From NCBI RefSeq assembly GCF_020921035.1, contig NC_063150.1, positions 32,535,826-32,599,825 of the forward strand: a stretch of DNA of 64,000 nt, written 5' to 3'. Under the pieces are notes generated by a model. That model saw only the letters and a program-made list of their open reading frames with translations, was not told where the DNA came from and did not search any database. Each line of letters opens with the position of its first letter. The stretch's first letter is position 1. Both the position numbers and the translations under genes were made by a program. Source of the stretch: Rhodamnia argentea (taxonomy: Eukaryota; Streptophyta; Magnoliopsida; Myrtales; Myrtaceae). Below, in pieces: positions 42,501-54,343 of this stretch.

Positions 42501-43371
42501 TTGCTCTCAGGGTTCAAGGTCAAATAAGAACAACATGATTGGGAAGATTTAGAGATAAATCACGTGCTTTAACCAAGGATGAGTTCGTTGGTTGACGTCC
42601 TGCAGAAGGCTGGCTATCTCAGTAGCATCTGATCCTGTCTAGGCATATCAGGATCTTTCACAGCCATAATCCTTTGTTTGAACTCTACTAACACAGACAC
42701 TGGACCATATAAACTCGAGCGAAGATTTTATTGAGAAGAATCACACCAGTTGAGTACTAGTGTCAAATTTTTTATGCACTTATCTGTTAGCTTCATCCAG
42801 ACGAACATATATTTAACAGGTATGAACTGGCAAACTTTGTGTGAACAAACATACCATGGAGACTCCTCTGATGTGATGTAACCTGAAGTCTTATATGCCG
42901 GGATATTCAAGAGCAAATGACCGCTCTTATTCATCTCACTATTCTGGGGAAAATGGGGCTTCAACTGGACAGCTTCTATGAATTAATTCAACATCAGATT
43001 ACAGGTTGAATTCACAAAAAATTTAGCCCGAGGAGACAAAAAAATGGGTAACAGGAGCAATCGCACAAATTAAAGCTTTGATCAACCATTCATCAATTTG
43101 TGTACGATGTTCCTCTGTGCTTTTCTGCTTCTGACTCTGAACTGATGAAGGACATCTATGTTTCCCAACTGAAATCACCTCAATAGTACAATGCCAATTT
43201 GTTTTCTTACCATCTTGAGCTGCTTGTGAATTTCAAAACTGCATTATCAATAATTGCCTGTGACGGCTCCAGGCAAATTAGCAAATCATGCAGACGCATA
43301 GGGAGAGCTCTAATCTCCCTGATTCTCAGGCTGCTATATCTTTCTTTTCTTTTCTTTTTTTCCAGTCCGTA
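39501..43371. other. Gene-poor gap between the two PPR genes
   Basis: The two PPR genes converge on this 3.9-kb gap, so both 3' flanks lie here. No conserved gene is visible. Two overlapping open frames at 41851-42410 are not recognisable and lack any clear splicing partner. The stretch from about 40950 to 41390 is AT-rich and repetitive. It includes the recurring phrase AAGTGCAATTGAATCC and arms resembling family A elements. Poly(C)/poly(A) tracts occur near 39950-39975. Confidence 0.5.
41140..41290. mobile_element. Possible fragment of a family A-like MITE
   Basis: The segment GTTGTCGATGAGGAAAATATTTTTC to CATAAAACAAACGCACTC resembles the interior and right arm of the Harbinger-like elements in this window, including the run of T/A-rich sequence before a TTTTCAT-AAAACAAACG end. 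The left end cannot be recognised. The relationship is a visual judgement. Confidence 0.35.
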
Positions 43372-45368
43372 CTATCTTCTTTTTTTCTTTCTTTTGCTAG
43401 GCCTGTCACTATTATCTAGGTCAGGCACATATCCCGCTTTTTCCATGTCCCAAATTAGCAGTCCAAGAATTTCATGCACCCTAGGAACCATTTTATCTCC
43501 AGCAATGAGGCTAAAAATCTGGTTTCCAACCTCTGTCCAACTCCTCCCAGTCTCTTTCTTGCTACCTATTCCCTTCATTAACTTCCTAACTCGTGCAAAC
43601 TCCCCCCATTTACCTTCAGCCGCATAAATGTTTGATAGGGTCACGTAGGTTCCGGCCAACCTTGGTTTCGAGTCCAGTACCCTCTGTGCCACCAATTTTC
43701 CCAGCTTCTTAAGTCTGTGTGCTCTACAAGCTCCAAGAAGAGCACCCCACACTGACTCATCAGGTCTAAATGGCATACTTTCTATCAGTTGATAAGCCTC
43801 TTCCACTCTCCTTGCACGGCCAAGCAAATCCACCACACACCCATAAACCTCATGGCTTGGGGTAACATTATATTCACCCATTAGTTCAAAGTACCTCAAC
43901 CCTTCATCCACAAGACCAGCATGGCTGCAAGCACTCAGAACGGCCATAAATACAATATGATCAGGTCTTACGCCTGACCTGACCATGTCATTGAACAACT
44001 CAATGGCCTCTCTTCCATGTCCATGAGCACCAAATCCAATCATCATAGATGTCCAAGAGAGCAAGTTCCTGTGTGACATAGAAATGAATATTCTATGTGA
44101 ATCATTTATGCTTCCACACTTGGCATACATGTCAATAAGTGCATTAGCAAGCCCCATACTCCCCTCAAGTCCTCTCCGAATAATTACCCCATGAATCTGT
44201 TGTCCACATTTCATAAGTGCCAAATTACCGCAGGCCGCCGTAACACTTGTAAATGTGAAGCAGTTCGGTTGAAACCCTCGGGACTCCATTTTAGAGTATA
44301 TAAGAAGCGCCTCACTAGAATCTGGTCCTTCATATCCAGCTATCAAGGTGTTCCATGTGATTACATCTTTGTCGTGCATTTCATGGAAACATTGACTCGC
44401 CTCAGATAAGCAAAAACACCTGCAATACATGTCTATAATAGAATTCATGACAGGTAGATTGGAGTGAAACCCGTGCTTGACAACTGATGCATGGAGTTGC
44501 AGGCCAAAAACTCGCGACCCAATTGAGGCGCAAGCTCTAACTGCAATGGAGAAGCTAAATGGGTTCAGTTCAGCTCCTTCCTGATTTGACATAAAGCGAA
44601 TAAATAATGTGAAAAGCTAGTTTAGGTTGAGACCACTTGAGAGGAAAATGAACTGCGGGCAATCTAAATGACCACATTCTGGTTAAAAAGATCAAATTAA
44701 CTTCATCCAAAGCAAATTGATGAAAGGTGGTTGCTCAAGACTTGACACACACATACCAATAACATTTGGCGAAACACGGTAAGCCCACTATAGCCATCGC
44801 CTCGGTGGGTAAACCCAGTGATCAATGTTGTCCAAGAGACCTCATTCTTCGCATGAATATGGCGAAAAATCATGCAGGCATCGTCCATGCTAGAGCAGCA
44901 CGTAGCATACAAGTCCAAAAGTGCATTTTCAACATACATGGACGCATCCAAGCCAAGCTTGATTGCCCAGCCGTGGACTGACGCTCCATGTGAAAGACTT
45001 CTCATTCCTTTGCAAGCCTTCAAGACACTGGATAAAGTAAACTCATTTGGCCCCTTCTCGTTCCGAACCATCTCACAGAACACAGCCCATGATTCTTCGT
45101 AGCAGTTATTAGAAGAGTAGCCAGCAATCATGGTCGTCCAAGCGACAACGTCTCTATGAGGCATTTCGTCGAACAGGGCGCGCGCTTCCTTCACTAGTCC
45201 ACTCTCGAAGTACGTTTTCACCAAGTCTGTGGATAAAACCGACGGGTCCTTCGGCAAGAATGGTGGGTTTGGTTGGGCGATGCAGTTTCGTACCCGCCTA
45301 AGTGAGTTGAGCACTACTTTTGGTATTGGCTGGTAATGGGTTGTCGACAGCAGTTTCTTGGCACTCAT
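43372..45368 (-). CDS. PGN: PGN-like PPR protein (E-type)
   Basis: Two exons, 45368-44757 and 44580-43372, join in phase at QMLL/EGAELN to give 606 aa, close to the 611 aa of Arabidopsis PGN (At1g56570). Donor GTATGT and acceptor TCAAATCAG support the splice. The protein has a basic N-terminus (MSAKKLLSTTHYQPIPKVV), PLS repeats from about residue 45, and E and E+ motifs near the end, but no DYW domain. Arabidopsis PGN is mitochondrial and affects defence and germination under salt. The C-terminus here is unusual, ending in a lysine/arginine-rich tail (SDRPSKRKKKRR). The neighbouring invertase gene supports the assignment, since the two are adjacent in Arabidopsis. Confidence 0.9.
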
Positions 45369-46479
45369 GGATGGGTGCCGTGCCTGCTCATAGCCTCCCT
45401 AAGCACGACCCCGCTTCATTGGTATGACCATCAAAACCGTCTCAGATCACAGATACAGTTGAGACGAAATTTCGCGCCGAATGAAAATGGCAGAGCACGG
45501 TCCAGAAGAAGCACAAGTGGATGAAAATGTGATTGGTGAGCAACTGTCGTCCCGAGTCTCAACGTGAGGGCGGAACCAAGCGGGCTCGCTACTGTTCATA
45601 ACTTATAACCTGGTCAATAAGCTCGCTTAAGAGGGTCCGTGCTGCCGATTTAAGATCTCTATAGTGTGTAAAGACTCATTCTAGAGGATTATATCAAGCA
45701 CAAATTTAAAAAAAAAAAAAAAACTTTTACCAAGTCGACTATAGGATGAGCTTGCCTTGTTCTTTTCTAGATAAGGAAATCTGTAATTTCTTCCCAAAAG
45801 CGTTTCAACCCTGGCCAACATGTGGAAATGAAACTCCAAAATCTACCGGAATGCGCTGCCTGCTATATTAAATGGAGGTTGGCGACGTATTATCTCTGTT
45901 TTCGATGAATATGGAGATCAGATCTATGACGTCGGTCCGAGGCATCATGTACATATATGGCAAGAGTGAGTTAGGCCTGACCCTCAACAGAGAAGTTGCT
46001 GTTAATGAGAGTTTATTACCACTATAGATATCAAAATGGGCAGCACACCACAGACTAGCGGGACAGAAATGACATTATCTCAGATAACTAAGAACAAAAT
46101 GTTTGAACACTCTCTGTGCAAGCGAACACTATTGGGTGTGTACAAGTTACAGATCAAGAATCACATGAAGTCTTTGCTAAATTTCCTATCTCCATCACCA
46201 CATTTCACTTGGACACAATTTTTCCCAATCAACGTAGTAATTGATTGGCTAACAAGTTAACACCTATGTACAAATGACCCGCGACACTCATGCTCTCACT
46301 GTCAAGTAAGGATTTGCTGCTCCAAGCTCTACAAGTCTATCCTAAACTCAGTAACTGTACAAATACATGAGGCGTTCTTCCGCCTTCAAAAGAATGTAGT
46401 TTTGTTAGACAAGAATCCGTAATTCGGAATCATTCGAAGATCAAGCAGAGCGCGCGTGTTTGGTCATGAACTCGGTCTC
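45369..46479. other. PGN upstream region and invertase 3' flank
   Basis: Both neighbours are read leftwards. The left part should hold the PGN promoter and the right part the invertase 3' untranslated region. I find no additional reading frame with coding character and no convincing repeat apart from a poly(A) stretch near 45706-45723. Confidence 0.5.
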
Positions 46480-49400
46480 TCATACCAGTATCTGAGACCT
46501 CGCAGCACCTCGAGAGCATTTCTTCCTTCCCGACTTGCTCAGTGCGCAGACACAGATCTCAAGTAGCTCATAGTCCTCCTCCCAGAACAGATTAGATGCC
46601 GTCTCCGGGTTCTCCAGAAGCATTTTCGAAGCCAAGAAACCAGCAATTGTCCATGTTTGAAAGAGTCGCGATTGCTTTCCAATGAACCTCCCAGTTCTAG
46701 TATCATAGTATTCTGGCCAACGGTCCTCTGAAAGTCTCTTCTCAGCCAAGGCTACTGCCTTCTCGGCTAATTCCGGTCTTCCCATCTTGATGCATGCCAA
46801 CGTGAACTAAACATAAACAGGACAATATATGGATGAGTAATTTAGAATTTGCATAACGCAGAAATAATGTACGTCAAGTTTGAGAAAACCATTTAAGTTG
46901 AGAAATACTCAAAAAGGTAGGTAGATCAAGCTCACCTGCCACAAAAGGGTTGGCCAGGAGCCTCCATTATGATATGACCAAGGACTGGACATTAAAGATG
47001 GAATTCCTTGTCAGTGGATGGCAATAGTTCACATAATGTGCAACAATCAATTAAATTATGAAATTAAGTGCGAAAGCAGGATTGCAACAAAGCATAGACT
47101 CACGTATTCTTTGGATCACTTCCAGTAATAATACGCCAATCTTCACGCTTCAAAGCAGGATAGCATATCTTTAGAGGCATATGCCCCATAAGATCATCCC
47201 ATTTGGATTCAATCAAATTCAGAATGGCTTCATTTTGCTTTGGGGTACTTAATGAGGAGACAATGGACCAAAGATTCCCGAGGGTGAAGAATCTAAAATC
47301 CATGTGAGCTGGCTGCAGGTTGCCAATCAGATAACCGCCATTCTCAGGAATCCAATCCATTAACCACAAGGGAATTTGCTCCGGATAGATATTAAACTTA
47401 TTGGTGGCATCTGTTGAGTATTCCTCTGTTTTATAGCGGTAAATCTCGTTTATCTTCTTCATATCTACCCAATAATACTCTCTAATGTGGAAAGAGAGAG
47501 CACTCAGCCTATTGTTGATTGCCCTCACCAAATTCTTGGAGCCATCATTTACACTAAGCATCTCCCGAGAGCATCGCAGTGCATTATAGAATAAAGCCTG
47601 ACAAATCAAAGCGCTTAGTGATTGAAACAAACCGACTTTTCAGTGAAACGAGTGAAAGCAAACTTTTTAAAAGAAATCAGATAAGATAACAGGTAAAAAA
47701 GAAACAGAAAATCAGCAGCCAAATAGAGAGGATACTCTAACTTCTGCTTTTAGGAGTTGATATATCCAATGTGCCATTATGTTCACAGGGAAAAAATTTC
47801 CCGGCCTAGGTACGTATTAATAACTGCAGAATACGAAAACAAACAGTACTTCTTCCAAACAATTTAAAATTACCATGGCAAAAAATAAGTCCATACAAGG
47901 TACAATTGTAACTTGCAAAGACAGACAAAAAAAGGGCCCCGGGGTGAGGGGTTTGGGGGAAGTATACTATTCTTTTTGCTTGGTACATGATCCTTTTTGA
48001 AGAATTTCTTTAATGTTCAGAAAACAAGACCTCGCGTACTCTCCTACCATCCAAATATCAATGGTATTAGAAATTTTCTAAATTATCTAAATGTGGTACT
48101 GATAATGTTTCTCACTTTTACAAGCACTGACAGATGATTGGAATTTCAAACAGCTTAAATCCTAATTCACTTACTTGAATTTCCAGAGGGTGACCATGGA
48201 TACCCATCCTCCGATCTATCATACAGGACCCATCAGTAACAAGCAGAGAAGGGAACATGTCAAAACCATCAGTTAAACACAGGTTCATAATCAATTTGAT
48301 GCCAGTCTGGACGTCCACTCTCTCTTGTAATGCATAATCACCAGTGATCTTCCCATAAGCCCTTAGCATGATAATCCACCACAACCCTGTGAAGAAATTG
48401 AGAAGCAAGCCACAAAGTCAGATCCTAAATAGCTACAATAGAATTGAAATGTTGAAAAAGCAGTTGTTTGTCAATGGGATGCTAAGCAGAAAAGTCAAAG
48501 TTAGACATTTCTCTATAGTTAGATGACAATCATGATCTAAACTATAGAGAATCATCTATATATTTCATAGCGGACTAACCAGAATCAACAGGGGCGACAC
48601 GCCCAATAGCTGACTCGCCAAAATCAGGATCCAAAACCTCTTCAACTTTATTTTCATCCAGAGGCACGGTCCTAACTTTAAAGCTTGCAGGCATCAAACC
48701 CTGCCCAGGACTGTAACAATCCACCGTCTTCTCCCAACTCTGAGAAAAAATGCCATACAAGAGTTCAGACTTCGGCACAATTCAAAATTATTCATATTCT
48801 GGAATCCAAATCATAGACAATCTTCACTACTTGAAATACTCAACTACACAGAAGGTGCATCTCTTAAAATCAGCCCTTGAGCTAATTACGAATTTTCCTT
48901 TATGACGAAGGCAGCAGGTCAAAACAATGTATTTTCAAATCGAGCATAACAATGCCTCATACCATAGAAGAAAGAATAGCTCTCAGAGACTATGAAGTTG
49001 AAACGCATGCATCCTGGAGAATCAAACTATCACTGAAACAAACTTGCAGAGTGCAAAGCCACAAACTCATGGAGCACTGCATACCCATAATAAGTAAGAT
49101 ACCAGATATGAGCTAACAGAGCTTTCAATAGCCCAAAGTAAGTTCACACCAAAAGCAGCAAAATCTCAAGAGTAGAGGGGACACAAAGGCAAGGAGCACT
49201 CAATATCAGAAAAGCATATTAGTTATACCAAGCGACGACGTAAAGAGAGGTTTGAATTGCATTCAATTAATAACTTGAGAGAAACTAGCAGCAAGATACG
49301 TGCCTATGAAATTCAGAGACATATACACATGGGCACAAGGACTAATTGGTGAAGCAAACGCAATATAAAGACGGACCTGCAATTGCAATGTGTGAAGGAG

Positions 49401-50165
49401 AAAGTTCCTCACAATCTCTCCTTCTCCCTTGAGCAAGAAGGCTAGGGCAGATGGCACAAAGTCGCGAATAAACACCTGATCATAATTCAGTGGCTGCTTA
49501 TCCCCCAGATCATTTGCTGCCACGGTCCCCACGGGGCTACCACAGTACATAACAACAGCATCCTGCAATAACTTCCACGCCTCCTTTTCGACCTGACTTT
49601 CCTCTCTCTTAGCACTAACATCATTGGATTCATTCAGACCAGCCTTAGATTTCTCCAAATTTATGTTATCATCAACAACTTCTATACTAGAATCCTCCAC
49701 TCCTACAATATTCTCATCCTTATCAATCCTTTCAACCACCAGCGGCTTCACATTCATTCCACCCTGAACATAAATCCTCTCGAAATTCTTATCATTCACA
49801 CGGGTTTCCACCGAAGTCGATAAACTCCTAACAGCATCAGCAACAGCGATAACCCCTCTATGACTAATATCGCCGTGAAGTCCACGTGATCCCAATAAGT
49901 TCCAGGACCGCCCAAAACCCGACCCGGGCAAGCAAAAAGTGTTCTGGACCTCATCAACTGCGCGGCCGATATTCACAGCCCGGCAAGGATTGGTGTGAAA
50001 AAGGCATCGACCGAAATCGAAGCGAAAGCTCGATAAAGCACCCATTGATCCGGCATGGTTCCACTTAGCAGAAATGAATCTAAATGGTGCAGGACATCTG
50101 GTAGCAAACAGAATTCGACAAGCAGGCTTCATGGCCGAGCTACCCAGATAAAAAACCATATTCAT
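46480..50165 (-). CDS. INVA: Neutral/alkaline invertase, GH100, mitochondrial A/N-InvA type
   Basis: The enzyme hydrolyses sucrose to glucose and fructose at neutral to alkaline pH. Six exons join in frame to 676 aa: 50165-49377, 48739-48580, 48386-48175, 47597-47104, 46984-46936 and 46806-46480. Residues 1 to about 190 form a variable targeting and linker region. The GH100 catalytic domain begins near residue 205 and shows [13 protein letters not shown] (residues 233-245) and the family stretches [26 protein letters not shown] and [14 protein letters not shown] start at [10 protein letters not shown] because Arabidopsis A/N-InvA (At1g56560) begins with a similar MNAITFLGNS; an ATG ten codons upstream is also in frame. 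A 49-base exon encodes the conserved YHNGGSWPT segment. The Arabidopsis orthologue is mitochondrial and linked to redox balance. Confidence 0.93.
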
Positions 50166-50810
50166 CACAAGCAATATCGATTCGGGTCGAGACAAGGAGC
50201 CGATCGAAGTCGCATAAAGATGAAGACGTATTCAACAATCCACTGAATCTACGCATACGCAGATATGACTCGTTTAGGCGCTATCAGACGTCGGAAAAGA
50301 TCGAATTTTGAGACGTGGGTTTCACTTACAAAGAGAGATATCGTAGGAGAGAGAGAGAGAGAGAGCAGATTTTGTGGCTGCAGAAGAAAGAGAAGTTCGG
50401 ATTTGACTTTGGTGGTGGAAGACACGAAAAGCAAAGGGGTCGCAAAAATGGAAGCTCCCCCGTTTTCATATAGGCGGCGAAGAGAGAACGAAGGCTTTCC
50501 GTTGCCTTGGAGACGACGAATGGCTAACGGTGAAAAAATCGAATTTACTTCACTGCCCCTCCTAAAGAAAATAAAAATGTCTTAATTTACAGTTTATGTA
50601 AAAATAGGATATGTTTTCCAACTGTCACTCGAAAACCATAAAAAGAGTGTTTACATTTTCAGAAAATGATATAATGGACAGCTTTCAATACGGTTTAAAG
50701 AGGGAAAATGAACAAAGCTTGAATAAATCACTTTACTTTGGGACGACGATAGACAATGGCTTGTGAATTGTTGTGTGGGTTCCCCTTTTGACGCATTTTT
50801 GGGATACTCT

Positions 50811-51503
50811 AGCTCCATTTGTTTCGCGAAAAAAGAGCGCTTTTTAAAAAAATATTTTTCAAGCAATCAATTTCTAAGAAAATTATTATATTTTTTGGTG
50901 TTCAATTTAGACCTGAAAATAAATTAAAAAATATTTTCTGTTGTTTAGTAAGGAAAATCTAATTTGATTTTATGCATCGTGTTTTGATAAAAAAAAATTG
51001 TTGATGTGAACCCGGTCATCCTACATGGCATGATTGTTGCTAATGTGCACAATTTTTCTATTTAAAAAAATCAAAATTTTAATTATTTTTTTTATTATAT
51101 TTCTCTTCTTTTTCTTCTTCTTTCTTCTTTAATTTCTTTATCAGCCGATCGCCTGCCACGATGGCGTTGGCGATAGTCGGTGAGACCGAGCCTCACCTGT
51201 GGCTGGCTATGGGCAGAGAAAGTTAAAAAAGAGAAAAATTAAAAGAAAAATAAAAACTATAAAAGTAAGAAAATTAAAAAAATAATTAAAAAGAAAATGA
51301 ATGTGAATGAGTTAAGAGAAGAAATACGAGGGAAAATATTTTCCTCTTCTCAAAAAGAGAAAAATATTTTCTCCTTTTTGAAGGAGTCTTTATTGTGGAT
51401 GGTAAATAATTCCCTAGACTAGCTTATTTTTCGCGAACCAAATATAAAAAAAAATCATAAAACATCTTTTTGAAAGTTGTTTTCCGCGAAACAAACGGAG
51501 CTT
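50811..51503. mobile_element. Long family A-like inverted-repeat element with GC-rich core
   Basis: The left end AGCTCCATTTGTTTCGCGAA and the right end, read inwards as AGCTCCGTTTGTTTCGCGGA, differ at two of the 20 positions compared. These are the best-preserved ends of this family in the window. The element is about 690 bp long, roughly three times the short copies. A GC-rich segment near 51140-51220 interrupts otherwise very AT-rich arms. I find no clear target duplication. Confidence 0.65.
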
Positions 51504-51713
51504 TGGCTGAAAACAAATAAAATACAATGGTATTAGGCGTATTAAGATTTCTTATTAAATGGCACGGCCCCGTTCTTATTAGCTATCAACATAAGCAAGA
51601 TCCATTCATTACATGACCCAATAAAAAATGGCCATTTCACTAATATCAAAGTTTTAGCAATATTTTTTTAATATATTACATATTTTAAAAGTTTTACGAG
51701 AGACCCAAGTTAA

Positions 51714-51943
51714 GGTCTTTTTGTTTTTCCGGAAATAAATAATTTTAAAATTATTTTTCTTAAAATGACCGCTTGTGTCGTTTTAAATGATTAATCAATA
51801 AAAATAAGTTTTTGTTAAGTTAAGATAATTTATTTTTAAATATTTTTATAGGGGATAAAAATATTTTTCGTTTATTCATTTTATTAAACGATTTATAAAA
51901 AAAAAAATTAAGCCATTCATTTGTCATGAAACACATCAAGGCC
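51714..51943. mobile_element. Harbinger-like MITE, family A copy 3 (degenerate)
   Basis: The left end GGTCTTTTTGTTTTTCCGGA and the right end, read inwards as GGCCTTGATGTGTTTCATGA, keep the overall pattern of family A, as does the interior (GGGGATAAAAATATTTTTCG then TTCATTTTATTAA). TAA precedes the left end. A matching triplet is not seen on the right. Confidence 0.5.
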
Positions 51944-53459
51944 TTGTTATTAAAAAAAAAAAAACACCAAAGCCTTGTTGTAAAAAAAAGAAAAAGAAAA
52001 ATCTTTTGTAATTGGGGAGTCGCACGGTCTGATTACCAAAAGAGGGATGAGTATTGATGACGTGTCCATGACGAGGCATCCACCGTTTCCGTGGTCCTGC
52101 TTCTAGCTGAGCTGGTGGTGGAAAACTTACTACCACCAACGAACCGCCACGTTGCACATTAATAGTGGCCTGTCTTTCCCAAGTCATTGTTCTTGACTTT
52201 TCATGGACCAGAGAAGGACGGACGCCACGCCGGAAAAATTCCTCGCGGCGGAGGGCTCCGAAACCGAAAACCGATGCTGGTGACGCGGCCACATGCGACC
52301 GGCGAGCGTGCCACGTCCGCAACCGCGACGTGGAACGTTCATCGGAATCCCAGGTGAATCGTTTTTCGCAAGAGCCACGGAGATCCGAAGATTCCGAAGT
52401 ACCCTGGCGATCGGAGAACACGAGAGAATCCAAAAAAGTTGAGATTTTTAAGCTCGTGAAGTCCTGAAGTTGTCGAGCTCGAGTTGAGCGACATGGCGAG
52501 TGCGGTGCAGAAGCACCCTCCCTTCTGTCTCCTCTTCCTCCGACTTCATTGGTGGCAGATTCCACTCTCATGCAGGTCTACTCTCTCTTAACTGGGTCTT
52601 CTGCGAAGATGCCTAATCTTGCTGCATTTGTGAAGTAATTGATGTTAAGCACATAAATCAGGCATGGCATGGCAAGTGGGGAAGATGAATACCATGAGCT
52701 TCTGCTGACATTCACATTGTCCGAGCCTGGTTACTTTTTGGGGGAAGTTTATGATCTTGAAAAGGAATGGGGAATCATTCGTTCGTCAAATTGTTTCTGA
52801 GAATCTTTGAAAACGACGCATGCACGACAACTTGACGAATCTTATGTAGTTTCAGTTTCTCGCACACTGGAGGAGCATCGCATGTTTCTGCATCGGGCAT
52901 CGCATTCCGGCGTTTCACCTCGATTCCGTTTTGTCAATCTCTGTTTGGTTCTCTTAGGTCACAATCAAATCACTGTTCATGGTTATATAATCCATGACAG
53001 ATTGTTTACGCGCTGGATGTTTTGGACCTATTGGTAATGTCCTCTGGATTCCGAAATCCATTCGCGCCATCGATCACCATGCATGAATATCAGGTGATGT
53101 TCCCGAGATTCTTATGCGTTAAAAGTACACGGATTCAGTGGAAAACCTCATCATTAGAAGCTGAAATTCATTCAAGTGTTGATTTCGTTACTGATGTTTA
53201 AACTCCCATTCAAGTTTCCATTCGCAACTGACGGATGAGGTTGATTTTACATCCTAGCTTTGCATATAAGCCGCGAGGGCGCATGTGTACCTTTGCTTGG
53301 CTGCATGATTTTTAAGCTTGAAGCAACTACTTCGATTTGAAATCTTCTGATGTATAGCCAGACCACAGCTTTTGCTGTTTCGGGGAGGAATGCGTTCGCC
53401 TTGATCTTGTCCAGTTATCTCTTCTCACAAGTCGGTTTGCTGGACATTGCATATGTACA

Positions 53460-53734
53460 GCCGTCTTTTGGTTTGAGGGAGTACATCGATGGACCTTGGA
53501 CGGCTACTCTTTCAAGGATCCGCAGAACTGGGATCAGGTCCGAGCTGCTGGTGCTGATATCGTCTCCAGAGTCCATTATGGATTAAAATGTCTCGGTGGG
53601 ATTGTGCTCCTTCACAATCCAGGTGCAAAGAGTGTTGAAGACTTGGGTTCACCAGAAGAAGCTGGAAAGAAAGTACTCAACCAGTACTTTGACAGAATTC
53701 ATGTCAACAAGACTAGGCGTTGGGCACGAGTCTA
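53460..53734 (+). CDS. Unidentified coding-like exon
   Basis: A plus-strand frame of about 90 codons runs to a TAG at 53732-53734 and reads like real protein, with balanced composition and no low complexity (for example GYSFKDPQNWDQVRAAGAD and GLKCLGGIVLLHNPGAKS). A possible acceptor, GTACAG, precedes it at about 53455-53460, so it could be the last exon of a short gene starting near 52493. I do not recognise the family. It could also be a relic of a gene lost from this position. No ATG begins the frame itself. Confidence 0.3.
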
Positions 53735-54343
53735 GTATCATTTCCACCTCGTCAAGGATCGCACATGAGCGGAAAATGTAGTCTCAAGTCGAGTTTATTT
53801 TGTTGCCATTTCCAATTGCCTCCATTTGAGAATAGGAAACTATCCACCACGCGAAATGGCAGTTTCCGGTGCCTCCCTGAGCACTGGTTTCTGGTTCCAA
53901 AATAACTAGTGGAAAGGATCTCCTTTTGTTTCAGGTGAACATGAAATCGTATGCCGACAATAACGAACCAGCCGTTATGCCCCGGGATCGCCAAAGTTCT
54001 GTCTGGAAGTTGGTCTTGGATGCTCAGTTTCGCTCTTTTTAATTGATGTGCATGGTTTCACAGAAGGGTCACAAACAAAGAAACCACATTTAGAGGCTCA
54101 TGATTGTGTAAAATTACATACCGAAAGGGCAAAAAGCAGAAGAACCGAAAAAACTCTCCTAAACCTGAAGCACTCTGCAGTCAAGAAGTACAACATTAAT
54201 CAGCAATAGCATCACAGAGAATACTTCAAGTGAAGTTGTGCCCAGATCATTTACGAAAACAAACTAACGTTCCTCCAGACAATCCCTCGTTTCTCTGAGT
54301 AAGAAAGCCTCCAAGTTAGAGCCTCACCGTGAATTAAAGCACA

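Larger units (their letters stand above)
50166..54343. other. Gap between invertase and AP-3 mu genes
   Basis: The left end holds the invertase leader and promoter, including a GA run at about 50347-50366. Two family A-type transposon copies are listed separately at 50811-51503 and 51714-51943. From 52160 to 52600 the sequence is GC-richer, with a 100-codon plus-strand frame (52165-52467) and an ATG at 52493 opening a 28-codon frame (MASAVQKHPPFCLLFLRL) that ends at a GT. Together with the coding-like frame at 53460-53734, this may mark a small plus-strand gene that I cannot assemble. Confidence 0.5.

Noticed and set aside
44581-44756. Frameshift splitting the PGN homologue into two genes
   Set aside because: A GTATGT donor and a TCAAATCAG acceptor join the halves exactly in phase at QMLL/EGAEL, so this is an ordinary intron.
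51936-52571. 211-codon minus-strand frame with arginine- and serine-rich composition
   Set aside because: It is low in hydrophobic residues until a homopolymer-derived phenylalanine run, shows no recognisable domain and extends through poly(A) tracts. I treat it as a chance frame in GC-rich DNA.
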